This document shows positions 25,307-34,437 of a stretch of 64,000 nucleotides of DNA, one piece after another. The notes below the pieces were generated by a model that was not told where the DNA came from, made no database searches, and saw only the letters and a list, made by a program, of their open reading frames with translations. Position 1 is the stretch's first letter. Each line of letters starts with the position of its first letter. The position numbers and the translations under genes are program-made. The stretch is from the NCBI RefSeq assembly GCF_039645585.1, contig NZ_CP147915.1, positions 1,302,001 to 1,366,000 of the forward strand, written 5' to 3'. Source of the DNA: Sulfurimonas sp. HSL-1656 (GTDB taxonomy: Bacteria; Campylobacterota; Campylobacteria; Campylobacterales; Sulfurimonadaceae).

Positions 25307-25891
25307 ATGAAAAAACTGTTCTATCTTGCCCTCATCTCCCTGCTGCTGCCACTCTCCGCAGCCGCCATGGAGGCAAACGAGATCGGAAGCGTCATGCGCC
25401 AGAAAGTGGATGTCGTCCTGACGATCCTCAACGACCACAATCTGAGCAAAACCGAACGCAATACGGCCATCGAAACCGAGATGGACCCCTATTTCGATTT
25501 TCTCCTGATGGCGAAACTCAGCCTCGGCAAAAGCGGCTGGCAGGCGGCGACCCCCGCACAGCGCAAAGAGTATGTCGTGCTCTTCGAACGCCGCATCAAA
25601 GACTTCTATATGAGCAAGCTCGACCTCTACAAGGACGAGGTCATCACCCTGGAAGCACCGCAGGAGGTCAAGAACCGCATCTATCTCAACAGCTATATCA
25701 TCGAAAAGGGCGAGAAGAAAGAGGTACTTTACAAGTTCTACCATGCCAAAGAGGGGTGGCTCATCTACGACGTCGACGTCCTGGGCGTCAGCATCATCCA
25801 GTCCTACCGCAGCCAGTTCGCCGGCGAACTCGAGAACGGTTCGATAGAGCAGCTCCTCATCAAGCTGCGCCAGCCACAGCCTGATGCTTAA
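25307..25891 (+). CDS. mlaC: MlaC-family periplasmic phospholipid carrier
   Basis: The 194-residue protein has a cleavable signal (MKKLFYLALISLLLPLSAAA) and the Ttg2D/MlaC fold, with SGWQAATPAQRKEYVVLFERRI and VLYKFYHAKEGWLIYDVDVLGVS as the characteristic regions. It shuttles phospholipids between MlaA and an inner-membrane partner. Here the next gene, overlapping by 8 bases, is an MMPL/RND transporter rather than the ABC complex MlaFEDB, suggesting a variant pathway. Confidence 0.88.
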   Translation: MKKLFYLALISLLLPLSAAAMEANEIGSVMRQKVDVVLTILNDHNLSKTERNTAIETEMDPYFDFLLMAKLSLGKSGWQAATPAQRKEYVVLFERRIKDFYMSKLDLYKDEVITLEAPQEVKNRIYLNSYIIEKGEKKEVLYKFYHAKEGWLIYDVDVLGVSIIQSYRSQFAGELENGSIEQLLIKLRQPQPDA

Positions 25892-28391
25892 ACGCTTCTA
25901 TACCGGCTTCGTTTTCCGCCACCCGTGGCTCGTTATCGCCATCGTGCTGCTGACGGCGGCAGTAATGGGGATGCAGGCCGTCAAACTCAGTGTTGACGCC
26001 TCGGCCGAAACCCTCCTGCTCGAAAACGACAAGGACCTCGCCTACTCCCGCCTTGTTGCCAAACGCTACCGCGGCCAGGACTTCCTTGTTATCACCTACA
26101 CGCCCGAAGCCGACCTGCTCGCCCCGCGGACCCTCGAAGACATACGGACCCTCGCTGCGGCGCTCCTGAAAATCGAAGGGGTCGACTCTGTCAACTCCAT
26201 TTTGAACGTGCCGCTCCTGGAGAGTCCCCCGAAACCTGTCAAAGAGCTGCTGGAGAAGATCCCCTCGATCGAGGCGGGCGATGCAAACCTGACGCTGGCC
26301 CGCGAGGAGTTCAAGCATAATCCGCTCTACGTCTCGAACCTCGTCAGCCCGGATCTCAAGACAACGGCCCTGCAGGTCAACCTCGTCCGCGACGACCGCT
26401 ACTACGAGCTGCTCGACCACCTCAACGCCCTGCGCGCGGCCGATGACAACGGCAGCCTTACCGCGGAGGGCGAAACCCAGCTTGCGGATGCGACCGCCGC
26501 CTTCAAGGATTACCGCGATATCGCCCGCGAACGCGATCACCGGATGATCCTGGCCGTCCGCGACACCCTGCGCACGCACGATACCGCCGGGGAGCTCTTC
26601 CTCGGCGGTGTGACGATGATCGCCGACGACATGGTCACCTTCGTCAAGCGCGACCTCAAGACCTACGGCGTGGCGGTCCTGGCGCTGCTGATCCTCGTGC
26701 TTTGGACGGTCTTCCGCCAGAAACGGTGGGTCGCCCTGCCGGTGCTGATCTCCGCCCTCTCCATCGGGATCACGGTCGGGCTGCTGGGGATGCTCGGGTT
26801 CGAGATCACCGTCATCTCGTCAAACTTCATCTCCCTGCAACTCATCATTACGATCTCCATCATCATTCACCTGATCGTACGCTACCGCGAACTCGCCCTC
26901 GCCAAACCTTCGGCCACCGAAAAAGAGCTGGTACTCCAGAGTACCCTCTCCATGTCCAAACCGACTTTCTTCGCCATCATCACGACGATTGCCGGTTTCG
27001 CCTCCCTGATGCTCTCGGGGATCAAACCGATCATCGCACTGGGCTGGATGATGAGTATCGGGATCAGCGTCTCCCTGATCATCACTTACCTGCTCTTCCC
27101 GGCCGTCAACGTCCTGCTCAAGCGCAAACAGCCCAAGACGACCTTTGACAAAGAGTTCTCCGTCACCAAGATCCTGGCGAACTTCACCGAACGCCACGGC
27201 GCCCTGACGCTCATTGCCTCCGTAGCGCTGATCGCCTTCTCCCTCACCGGGGCGCAGCGGCTCGTCGTCGAGAACAGCTTTATCAACTACTTCAAGCCCA
27301 CCACGGAGATCTTCCAGGGGATGTCCGTCATCGACCGGCAGCTCGGCGGGACGACACCGCTGGATATCACCATCGACCTGCCCCAGCCCGCCGCGGCCGA
27401 GACGGTGACCGAGAGTGCCGGCAGCTCCGACGGTTTTGACGAGTTCGACGAATTTGCCGAAGAGTTCAATGCCGAGGCGCAGGGCGCCCAGTACTGGTTC
27501 ACCGACAGCCGGATGCAGGTCGTGCGCCGGGTACACGAATGGCTGGAGAACGTTCCGCACGTCGGAAAGGTCCTCTCCCTCGGCACCATGCTCGAAGTGG
27601 GGCGCACCCTCAACGACGGCCGCGAACTCGACAACTTCGAACTGGCCCTCCTCTATAACGAAATGCCCGCGAAATTCGCCGACATCATTCTCAAGCCCTA
27701 TGTGAGCATCGAACACGACCAGGCCCGTTTCGCCCTGCGTATCGTCGACTCCGATGCCGACCTGCGCCGTGCCGACCTGCTCAGGGAGCTTCACGACGGC
27801 CTGATCAACGAGGTCGGCATCCCCCCGGAACATCTGCATATCTCCGGCCTGATGGTGCTTTACAACAATATGCTCCAGAGCCTCTTTAATTCGCAGATCG
27901 CCACGCTCGGGGTGATGGCCGTCCTGCTGTTCCTGATGTTCTGGGCGCTCTTCCGCTCCTTCATGACGGCCGTCGTTGCCATCATCGCCAACCTTGTGCC
28001 GGTCGGGACGGTTTTCGGGGTCATGGGGTGGTCGGACATCCCGCTCGATATGATGACCATCACCATCGCCGCCATCAGTATCGGGATCGCGGTCGACGAC
28101 ACTATCCACTATATCCACCGCTTCCGGATCGAGCTCGCCAAAGACGGCGACTACGTGGCCGCGATGCACCGCTCCCACGAAAGTATCGGCTATGCGATGA
28201 GCTACACCTCCGCTGCCATCATGATCGGTTTCGTCATCCTCGTGCTCTCGGTCTTCATCCCGACGATCTACTTCGGCCTTCTGACCGTGCTCGTCATGTT
28301 CATGGCGATCGTCGCCGACCTCCTGCTGCTACCAAAACTCATCCTTCTACTGCGTCCTTTCGGGCAATTGACGAAAAAAGTTGCCAATTAA
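25884..28391 (+). CDS. MMPL/RND-family lipid exporter (HpnN-like)
   Basis: The 835-residue protein shows the RND layout: one N-terminal membrane helix, a large periplasmic loop, five helices (from about residue 255), a second N-like helix near residue 435, another loop and five more helices from about residue 670. The sequences AISIGIAVDDTIHYIHRFR and SISIIIHLIVRYRE match the MMPL helix-4/10 signatures. Coupling to MlaA and MlaC genes suggests phospholipid or hopanoid movement between membranes. The overlap with mlaC supports one operon. Drug efflux is less likely because no membrane-fusion protein is nearby. Confidence 0.87.
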   Translation: MLKRFYTGFVFRHPWLVIAIVLLTAAVMGMQAVKLSVDASAETLLLENDKDLAYSRLVAKRYRGQDFLVITYTPEADLLAPRTLEDIRTLAAALLKIEGVDSVNSILNVPLLESPPKPVKELLEKIPSIEAGDANLTLAREEFKHNPLYVSNLVSPDLKTTALQVNLVRDDRYYELLDHLNALRAADDNGSLTAEGETQLADATAAFKDYRDIARERDHRMILAVRDTLRTHDTAGELFLGGVTMIADDMVTFVKRDLKTYGVAVLALLILVLWTVFRQKRWVALPVLISALSIGITVGLLGMLGFEITVISSNFISLQLIITISIIIHLIVRYRELALAKPSATEKELVLQSTLSMSKPTFFAIITTIAGFASLMLSGIKPIIALGWMMSIGISVSLIITYLLFPAVNVLLKRKQPKTTFDKEFSVTKILANFTERHGALTLIASVALIAFSLTGAQRLVVENSFINYFKPTTEIFQGMSVIDRQLGGTTPLDITIDLPQPAAAETVTESAGSSDGFDEFDEFAEEFNAEAQGAQYWFTDSRMQVVRRVHEWLENVPHVGKVLSLGTMLEVGRTLNDGRELDNFELALLYNEMPAKFADIILKPYVSIEHDQARFALRIVDSDADLRRADLLRELHDGLINEVGIPPEHLHISGLMVLYNNMLQSLFNSQIATLGVMAVLLFLMFWALFRSFMTAVVAIIANLVPVGTVFGVMGWSDIPLDMMTITIAAISIGIAVDDTIHYIHRFRIELAKDGDYVAAMHRSHESIGYAMSYTSAAIMIGFVILVLSVFIPTIYFGLLTVLVMFMAIVADLLLLPKLILLLRPFGQLTKKVAN

Positions 28392-28461
28392 AATTAACAC
28401 GCTACAATAGTAACAATATCTACCGGAGAGCTCCCGCTCCCCGTGTCAGAAGGATGGGATT

Positions 28462-30279
28462 ATGTTACAGTTACGTCGTCTTCTTGTTGCCGTTTTGCTC
28501 CTGGCTGCCGGGGCATTTGCCGCACTCAACCAGGCCATTTCCGTCGGTGCGTTCAGCAGCGCCGATGCCGCCCAGGCCCGCATTACCGAGGTAAAGAACC
28601 ACCTGATGCAGGACGAGGCCGTCGCTGCGCTTCTCAATGAAAAGCACTTCAGCTTTACCGTCGAACAGGTCAAAGGGCTCTACCGCTCCGAACTGACCGG
28701 GTTTACGGACGAAGCAGACCTTCCCGTCGTGATGTCGTCTGTCAAGGGTGTCGTGCCCGACGCATACTATGTTACGCGCGCTGCCACCGCCGTGACACCT
28801 GCTGCCCCTGCCGCGGCACCGGTCCCTGTCCAGGAGGAGGAAGGCATCTTCGTCGTTGATGAAACCAATGTCATCGAGGAGGTTCCGGCCGTCGAAACCC
28901 CCGAACCGGTTCCCGCAGCAACGGCACCCGTAACCGTGACACCGGAACCAAAGGGCCCGGCCACCGCGATTGTCGATACGGTACCCGCCCCTGTCGCTTC
29001 CACGGAAGTCACTGCCAGCAGCGATCTGCCCGAACCGCCTCTGGACGGCACCTCTTCCATGCTGCTTTACAGCATTATCCTGGCGCTCGTCGCCCTGTTG
29101 ATCCTGCTCTATATCGCCCGCCGCAAACGCCGTTCCTCCGAGCTTTTCCCTCCGCATGAGAAGGCGGACCTTGAAACACTCGCAGAGGATTTCGCCGAAA
29201 CGGCAGCGGCAGCGCATGCTCCGGAAGCGCCTGTCGTCCCCGAGGAGACCTATGAACCTGAACCGGAAACGGAACAGCCGATAGAAACGCTCTATGAACC
29301 GGAGCCGATGGAGGTCGAAGAGACAACCTTCTACGAAGCCCCCGCCCCCGAACCGGAAGAGAGCTACACCGAAGCCGTCGAAACAGAAGCACCTGTGGAA
29401 GTTCCGGAAGTGCAGGAAGCCGTCCCGGCTGCAGCGGCTACGCGCAAAAAGCGTGACCTCCCGGCCGAACTGGGTGCCGTCACCAAAGAGCGGCTGGCGG
29501 AATTCGCCGGCAACCGTCTTTTGATCGCTGAAGACAACCTGATCAACCAGAAGGTGATCTCGCGCCTGCTCGAGGGGAGCGGTATGGACATCGTCATTGC
29601 CAATAACGGTCAGGAAGCGCTGGACATGCTCAATGAGAACCCCAACTACAACATGGTCCTGATGGATGCTCACATGCCGGTCATGGACGGCTTCGAAGCG
29701 ACACAAGCCATTCGTCAGGACCCGCGTTTTGACGCCATTGCCGTCGTTGCCCTGAGCGGGGACGTCGGGGCCGACGATATCCGCAAGATGCGCGAAGCGG
29801 GCATGGAGGAGCAGCTGGCCAAGCCGCTGCGTGTCGATGCCCTCTATGCGGTGATGTACCAGTACCTGAACCTTGCGTCGGAAGCGGTTGAAGAAGCGGA
29901 AGAGGAGATGCTTCCGGAACTGAAAACCCACGGGGCGGATACGGCGCTCAATGCCGCAGTCGGGCTGGATATCTGTGCCGGCGACAAAGTGATGTACGCC
30001 GAGATCCTCGATGAATTCGTCACCTCCTATAACCAGGCGGACAACCTCGTGCACACCTACATCCGGGCCAATGACGATACCAAGCTCGTCGCCTTCATGC
30101 TCGATGTCAAGGGCGTCGCGTCCAATATCGGTGCCGATGCCCTTGCCGAGGCGGCGGAAACGCTTCGCGAAGCCGTGCTTATCAACCGGGTCGAGGAGTA
30201 CAACACCCTCGCAGACGCCTTTGCCACAACGCTGCACAAAACGATGGCAGCCATCGACAGCTTCAAAGCAACCCTCTGA
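28462..30279 (+). CDS. Membrane-anchored receiver protein with SPOR-like and degenerate Hpt domains
   Basis: The 605-residue protein has a signal-like N-terminus (1-20) and a SPOR-like periplasmic region (AISVGAFSSADAAQARITEVK near 25-45). A Pro/Ala/Val linker, a membrane helix at about 200-218 and an acidic Pro/Glu-rich cytoplasmic linker follow. The receiver domain is at 352-470, with E357, D358, phospho-acceptor D402, S432 and K454 all intact. The last 115 residues look like an Hpt bundle, but in MLDVKGVASNIGA the expected phospho-His is Leu547. No kinase domain is present, so phosphate must come from elsewhere. A TACAAT box lies at 28403-28408. Confidence 0.8.
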   Translation: MLQLRRLLVAVLLLAAGAFAALNQAISVGAFSSADAAQARITEVKNHLMQDEAVAALLNEKHFSFTVEQVKGLYRSELTGFTDEADLPVVMSSVKGVVPDAYYVTRAATAVTPAAPAAAPVPVQEEEGIFVVDETNVIEEVPAVETPEPVPAATAPVTVTPEPKGPATAIVDTVPAPVASTEVTASSDLPEPPLDGTSSMLLYSIILALVALLILLYIARRKRRSSELFPPHEKADLETLAEDFAETAAAAHAPEAPVVPEETYEPEPETEQPIETLYEPEPMEVEETTFYEAPAPEPEESYTEAVETEAPVEVPEVQEAVPAAAATRKKRDLPAELGAVTKERLAEFAGNRLLIAEDNLINQKVISRLLEGSGMDIVIANNGQEALDMLNENPNYNMVLMDAHMPVMDGFEATQAIRQDPRFDAIAVVALSGDVGADDIRKMREAGMEEQLAKPLRVDALYAVMYQYLNLASEAVEEAEEEMLPELKTHGADTALNAAVGLDICAGDKVMYAEILDEFVTSYNQADNLVHTYIRANDDTKLVAFMLDVKGVASNIGADALAEAAETLREAVLINRVEEYNTLADAFATTLHKTMAAIDSFKATL

Positions 30280-30290
30280 TCTTCTTCCCT

Positions 30291-30306
30291 GCGCGCTTGT
30301 GCGCGC
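30291..30306. terminator. GCGCGC hairpin between convergent genes
   Basis: GCGCGC-TTGT-GCGCGC, 11 bases past the receiver gene and 40 bases before the end of convergent hemH, is the only strong structure in this gap. It lacks an adjacent T-run in either direction, so termination is likely but unproved. Confidence 0.4.
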
Positions 30307-30345
30307 TGCAGGTCACATCATTCTGATTTTAGTACTCTGGAGTTT

Positions 30346-31299
30346 TCAGGAGCGCATTTTCGCATAGAGCGACGCCAGCGCCTCGACAAAGAGCGGGTGG
30401 TCGTTGGGACAGGCGGCGACGCGGTAATCCTCGTATCCAAGCTCCTCCGCGACTTCGCGGTACTCCATATCGAGCTCATAGAGGGTCTCGGAGTTGTCGA
30501 TCGTAAACGCGATCGGGAAGACGAGCACCTTTTTGCGTTCCAGGCTTTCGAGCTTCTGCTCCAGGGAGGGCTCCAGCCATTTCAGCGGGCCGACCTTCGA
30601 CTGGTAGGCAATGTGAATGTCGGCGAAGGTGAGTCCCGCCGCCTCGAGCATCGGCTTCAGCAGCGCGACATGTTCCTTGACATGATGTTCGTAGGGGTCG
30701 CCCTTGTCGACAATCTTCTGCGGCAGCCCGTGCGCGGAGAAGATCAGCTCAAATGCCCCCGCGTCCGCCCCGGCCATCGCCTCACGGATGCGGTCGATAA
30801 TGACCGCATTGTACGTCGCACTGCTGTAGAAGTGCTTGATCTCCGTCACAAGCGCCTTGAGCCCCAGGGCGTGCATCCGCGCTTCGTAATCCTCCAGGGA
30901 GGACTTCGTCGTCGTCGTCGAGTACTGCGGGTAGAGCGGGATCAGGTAGACGTGCGTCACCCCTTCCGCCTTCAGACGTTCGATGGAAACGTCCGCAAAA
31001 GGCGGCGTATAGCGCATGGCGAAGTCGACGATAACGTCTTCGCCCAGTTTCGCCTGCAGCGCCGCGACGAGCTTCTTCGTAATGCCGACAATCGGCGATT
31101 TGCCGCCGAGCTTCTGGTAGACCTCCTGCGCGCTCTTCGTGCGGTTGGAGGTAATGACGCTGGCGATGAAGCGGCGCAGCAGGCCGCTCTTCATCGTCAG
31201 AATGTTGGGGTCGTTGAACATGTTATGCAGGAAGGTCTGAACCTCGTAGAGGTCGTTCGGGCCTCCCATATTAAGCAATATGACTGCATTCTTGGCCAT
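30346..31299 (-). CDS. hemH: Ferrochelatase
   Basis: The 317-residue protein inserts Fe2+ into protoporphyrin IX, the last step of haem b synthesis. Family blocks include AVILLNMGGPNDL at the start, PLYPQYSTTTTKSS, the catalytic His in FSAHGLPQKIVDKGDPY and the metal-site Glu region IDNSETLYELDMEY. I start at ATG 31299 because AAAGG lies 7 bases upstream. That ATG overlaps the TGA of the upstream hydrolase gene, a sign of coupling, although no functional link between them is known. Confidence 0.93.
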   Translation of the reverse strand: MAKNAVILLNMGGPNDLYEVQTFLHNMFNDPNILTMKSGLLRRFIASVITSNRTKSAQEVYQKLGGKSPIVGITKKLVAALQAKLGEDVIVDFAMRYTPPFADVSIERLKAEGVTHVYLIPLYPQYSTTTTKSSLEDYEARMHALGLKALVTEIKHFYSSATYNAVIIDRIREAMAGADAGAFELIFSAHGLPQKIVDKGDPYEHHVKEHVALLKPMLEAAGLTFADIHIAYQSKVGPLKWLEPSLEQKLESLERKKVLVFPIAFTIDNSETLYELDMEYREVAEELGYEDYRVAACPNDHPLFVEALASLYAKMRS

Positions 31300-32069
31300 C
31301 AGCACACCTTTGAGACGTCGGCGATAAAACGTTCGCTGCCGAGTATTTCTGCATGATTGTACCCGCTGTATACTTTATGGACAGCTAACGACGGCGCCTT
31401 CTCCTTCAGCGCAAGGCTCTGCTCAAGCGGCACGATCTCGTCGTCCCGGCTGGCGAAGATGCTCACCGGTGCGCTGACGCCGCCGAGATAGCGAGCCGTC
31501 TCAAATCGGCAGCGCATCAGCCACCCGGGGAAGAAGGGCACCTTGCGGCGCGCGAGGGAAGGTATGTCGTAAAAGGGTGCGACAAGGATCAGCTGTGTCA
31601 CGTCGGTGCGCGAAGCGGCATAGGCTGCCACGCTGCCGCCGAGGCTGTAGCCCATCAGCATCAGCGGGCCGAAGCGCTCTTTGGCATAGGTCACCAGCGC
31701 AACGGCATCCTCCAGCAGAACGCGTTCGCCGGGCCTTCCGCCGCTGCAGCCGTAGCCGCGGTAGTTGAACGCGATGATGCGCCAGTCGGGGAAACGCTCG
31801 CTGAGCTTGCCGACCAGTGCCACGCTGTCCTGCTCCTTTCCGCCGAAGTAAAAAACGGTGCATCGGGGCGACTCCGGCTCGTACACGATGCCTTCCAGCA
31901 CGACGTTACCGCCGCACACCTGTTCGAGCCCCCGGAAGCGCTCCGGGTGCAGGTGGAACGCATCACGTTTGGGGTAATAGACGGGGGCGAAGACCAGCCG
32001 CGGCCACACAAGAAAAAGCACACCCCAAAGCAGCACGATCACGCCGATGACCGTCAGAACAACCGTCAC
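31299..32069 (-). CDS. Membrane-anchored alpha/beta hydrolase
   Basis: The 256-residue protein has one N-terminal hydrophobic helix (about residues 3-25) followed by an alpha/beta-hydrolase domain. The nucleophile elbow is GYSLGGS, an FNYRGYGCSGG oxyanion region precedes it, the acidic residue is likely in SRDDEIVP and the catalytic His in SGYNHAEIL. It resembles the ABHD/YfhR-type hydrolases of unknown substrate. The start codon region overlaps the end of the upstream lipoprotein-hydrolase gene by 4 bases. Confidence 0.82.
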   Translation of the reverse strand: MTVVLTVIGVIVLLWGVLFLVWPRLVFAPVYYPKRDAFHLHPERFRGLEQVCGGNVVLEGIVYEPESPRCTVFYFGGKEQDSVALVGKLSERFPDWRIIAFNYRGYGCSGGRPGERVLLEDAVALVTYAKERFGPLMLMGYSLGGSVAAYAASRTDVTQLILVAPFYDIPSLARRKVPFFPGWLMRCRFETARYLGGVSAPVSIFASRDDEIVPLEQSLALKEKAPSLAVHKVYSGYNHAEILGSERFIADVSKVC

Positions 32070-33103
32070 GGAAGGTCCTCGAAACTGCCGGTCTCGAAGC
32101 AGGCCCGCTGTCGCAGCGGGGCGTAAACCGGGTCATCCACCGCCGCCTCGTGGGCGCCGATCGCAACACCATCGGCATCGTGGTATGTTGCGGCATAGAA
32201 GGATTGCCACTGCACACCCTCCTGCAGGCCGAGCTGGCCGTACGTATAGACGAAATCGCCGTAGGAGGGGTCGTCCGTGGCCGTGATAGCGCGGATGCGG
32301 GCGGAGTCGGCAAAGGGCGGCGTGTCGGTGATCCAGTCGGCGACGGTCCCCGCAGCGGGCACATCGTCGGGGACGTCGTAAATGCCTGCGAGCATGCATA
32401 CATGCCCTGCGCCGAAGACCTTGGAGAGGTAGAGCGCCTGCCCCGCCCCCTGTGAATGGCCGCCGGCGTAAAGGTTTTCCCACGCCACGCCGCCGGTGCC
32501 GACGACCGTCACGGGAAAATGAAACCCGTTGGCCTCGAAATACGCGACGAGGCGCTGCAGGCGCGGGATGATGGCGTCGGCTGCGGGCACGTCAACAACG
32601 GTCGAGAGGTCCTCGCCGGTCAGCTTCTCCTCTCTCACCTTCCCCGCACAGTTGTTGACCTCGGGGTGGCCGCCGCACTCGGACGAGCCGTTGACAAGGT
32701 AGCGGTTGTGGTAGGCGACGTTCAGCACGACGAATCCGTTCTGCGCCGCTTCATGCATAAAGGTCTCGGAAGAGAAGGCTCCGTTCTCCTGGTTATAGGG
32801 ACGGCCGAAGGTCCCGACCATATGCACGTAGAGCCCTTTGACGCTGCTCCCCTCCGGCGGAAAAACGGCGCTGTGGTATCCGAATCCCAGCCGCTGGTCC
32901 AACAGCGTCGCCGTCCCGAACTGGTCGCGGGCGGCAGGATCGAGACGCGAGGGGCGCACGGCACAAAACAGTGTCCCGTCGTCGAGGCTCTTGGCGGCGT
33001 CGCAAAGCGCGGCGGAGGGCTGATGGAAAGCGTCCGCGGAGCTGCTGCTCCCGCACCCCTGCATCAATGCCGCCGCCGCGATAAACGGAAGGAACGTTTT
33101 CAT
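32066..33103 (-). CDS. Exported lipoprotein with an alpha/beta-hydrolase-like fold
   Basis: From ATG 33103 the 345-residue product starts with a lipoprotein signal ending MQGCGSSSS. The mature part contains YAGGHSQGAGQALYL, a Gly-x-Ser-x-Gly nucleophile elbow, and several cysteines likely to form disulphides. It resembles secreted serine hydrolases of the lipase/poly-ester-hydrolase type. It precedes and slightly overlaps the membrane-anchored hydrolase gene, so the two may be made together. Substrate unknown. Confidence 0.72.
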   Translation of the reverse strand: MKTFLPFIAAAALMQGCGSSSSADAFHQPSAALCDAAKSLDDGTLFCAVRPSRLDPAARDQFGTATLLDQRLGFGYHSAVFPPEGSSVKGLYVHMVGTFGRPYNQENGAFSSETFMHEAAQNGFVVLNVAYHNRYLVNGSSECGGHPEVNNCAGKVREEKLTGEDLSTVVDVPAADAIIPRLQRLVAYFEANGFHFPVTVVGTGGVAWENLYAGGHSQGAGQALYLSKVFGAGHVCMLAGIYDVPDDVPAAGTVADWITDTPPFADSARIRAITATDDPSYGDFVYTYGQLGLQEGVQWQSFYAATYHDADGVAIGAHEAAVDDPVYAPLRQRACFETGSFEDLP

Positions 33104-33120
33104 AGCCCTATTGTAGCAAA

Positions 33121-34245
33121 TCACTTTCCGGCGCGTTTCGCCCAGCGGTAGAGGAAACGGGTCGGGTCCAGCGCCTCGGGGAGCGGTTTCCCTTCCAGCA
33201 GCGACTCGGCAAGGGAGCGGGCGAGCAGCGGGCCCATGACGAAACCGTAGCCGCCCGTACCGTTGATCATGTAGAGTCCGGGGTGGTAGACAAGCGATGC
33301 CGCGTCGGTCTTGACGCCCTTTGAGAGCCCGGGGACCGCCAGCAGCGACGCCTCGGCGTCAGCGACCCTTCCGACCAGCGGGTAGTAGTCGTTGGAACCC
33401 GAACGCAGCCCGGTGTAGTCTTTGAGGACTTCGACATGTTCGAGCATGACTGTTTTGGCCGCCTTCTGCAGCAATTCCGCCCGCCCCTGCGCGACGTCAT
33501 AGGGCTCCGTTACCGTCTGCGGATCGTAGTGCACGTCGTGTGTCGCACCGATGGCACCCTCCCCGTTCGCACCCGTCGCGGCAATGGAGACGTACTGGTG
33601 CAGGTGGCACGGCAGCGGGGTTGACGTCCTGATATCAACACGGTGCCCCCAAACGGCACGCAGCGCGATATGCGGCATCGAAACGACGGGCCTATAAGCC
33701 CCCGTTGCCAGGACGACCTTCTTCGCGCGGATCCTTCCGACCGACCATAACCCTTCACTATATTTTATAATATTAATATCATCCAATATAAAGTCGGAAC
33801 CCTCCGCCAGCCGTGTGCAGACCGCCTGCGCATTGACCAGACCGCTGCGGGCCAGGACAACGTGTTCGAACGCCTCCGCCTCCTCCGTCAACGGCACCTC
33901 CGGCATCGAAGCGAGCATCGGCAACGCTGTCGTCTCTTTGAACGCCCTCACCTTTTCGTTCTCGTCCTCGTACTTGGCAAAATGGATCAGGGGTGCAATG
34001 CGGATAAGCTCGGGGAAATAGCACTCGTAAAAGTCGAGCGAGAAAAGGTAACTCTCCTCCATCAGCGCCTTGAGCGGGCCGCCCTTGGAGAACTTGGGCG
34101 AAACGAAAGCCCCTGCTGCCCCGCTGCCGCCCGCGGCGATCCCTTCGCGGTCGATGAGGGCGACTTTCTCGCCCCCCTTGGTCAAAAAATACGCCGTGGC
34201 GCAGCCGTTGATACCGGCGCCGATAATGGCCGTGTCGTAGGTCAA
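33121..34245 (-). CDS. FAD-dependent oxidoreductase (DAO family, MnmC2-like)
   Basis: The protein (374 residues from TTG 34245) opens with the dinucleotide-binding motif YDTAIIGAGINGCATAYFLTKGG. It has GGSGAAGAFVSP, similar to the GASG..GA.xP motif of glycine-oxidase/MnmC-C domains, and ends with GTGGYGFVMGPLLARSLAE. The family oxidises secondary or tertiary amines. Stand-alone homologues can complete cmnm5U-type tRNA wobble modification or oxidise small amino acids; the sequence does not decide. AAGGA lies 5-6 bases before TTG 34245. An in-frame upstream start is possible but adds an unsupported segment. Confidence 0.75.
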   Translation of the reverse strand: MTYDTAIIGAGINGCATAYFLTKGGEKVALIDREGIAAGGSGAAGAFVSPKFSKGGPLKALMEESYLFSLDFYECYFPELIRIAPLIHFAKYEDENEKVRAFKETTALPMLASMPEVPLTEEAEAFEHVVLARSGLVNAQAVCTRLAEGSDFILDDINIIKYSEGLWSVGRIRAKKVVLATGAYRPVVSMPHIALRAVWGHRVDIRTSTPLPCHLHQYVSIAATGANGEGAIGATHDVHYDPQTVTEPYDVAQGRAELLQKAAKTVMLEHVEVLKDYTGLRSGSNDYYPLVGRVADAEASLLAVPGLSKGVKTDAASLVYHPGLYMINGTGGYGFVMGPLLARSLAESLLEGKPLPEALDPTRFLYRWAKRAGK

Positions 34246-34437
34246 ACAGGTCCTTTTTCTTTTGCCATAGTGTAACAAAACTCCGTTCAAACCAGGCATA
34301 GGTATCACACTATCTAAAGATCAAAAATACCAATTAGAAATATTATTTCGCAGTATCTTTTAATTAATAAAGTCCTATAGTTAAATGCAGATGTCCACCC
34401 TCGCCGGTCGGACAGAAACAGGAGGAGGAACAAAACA

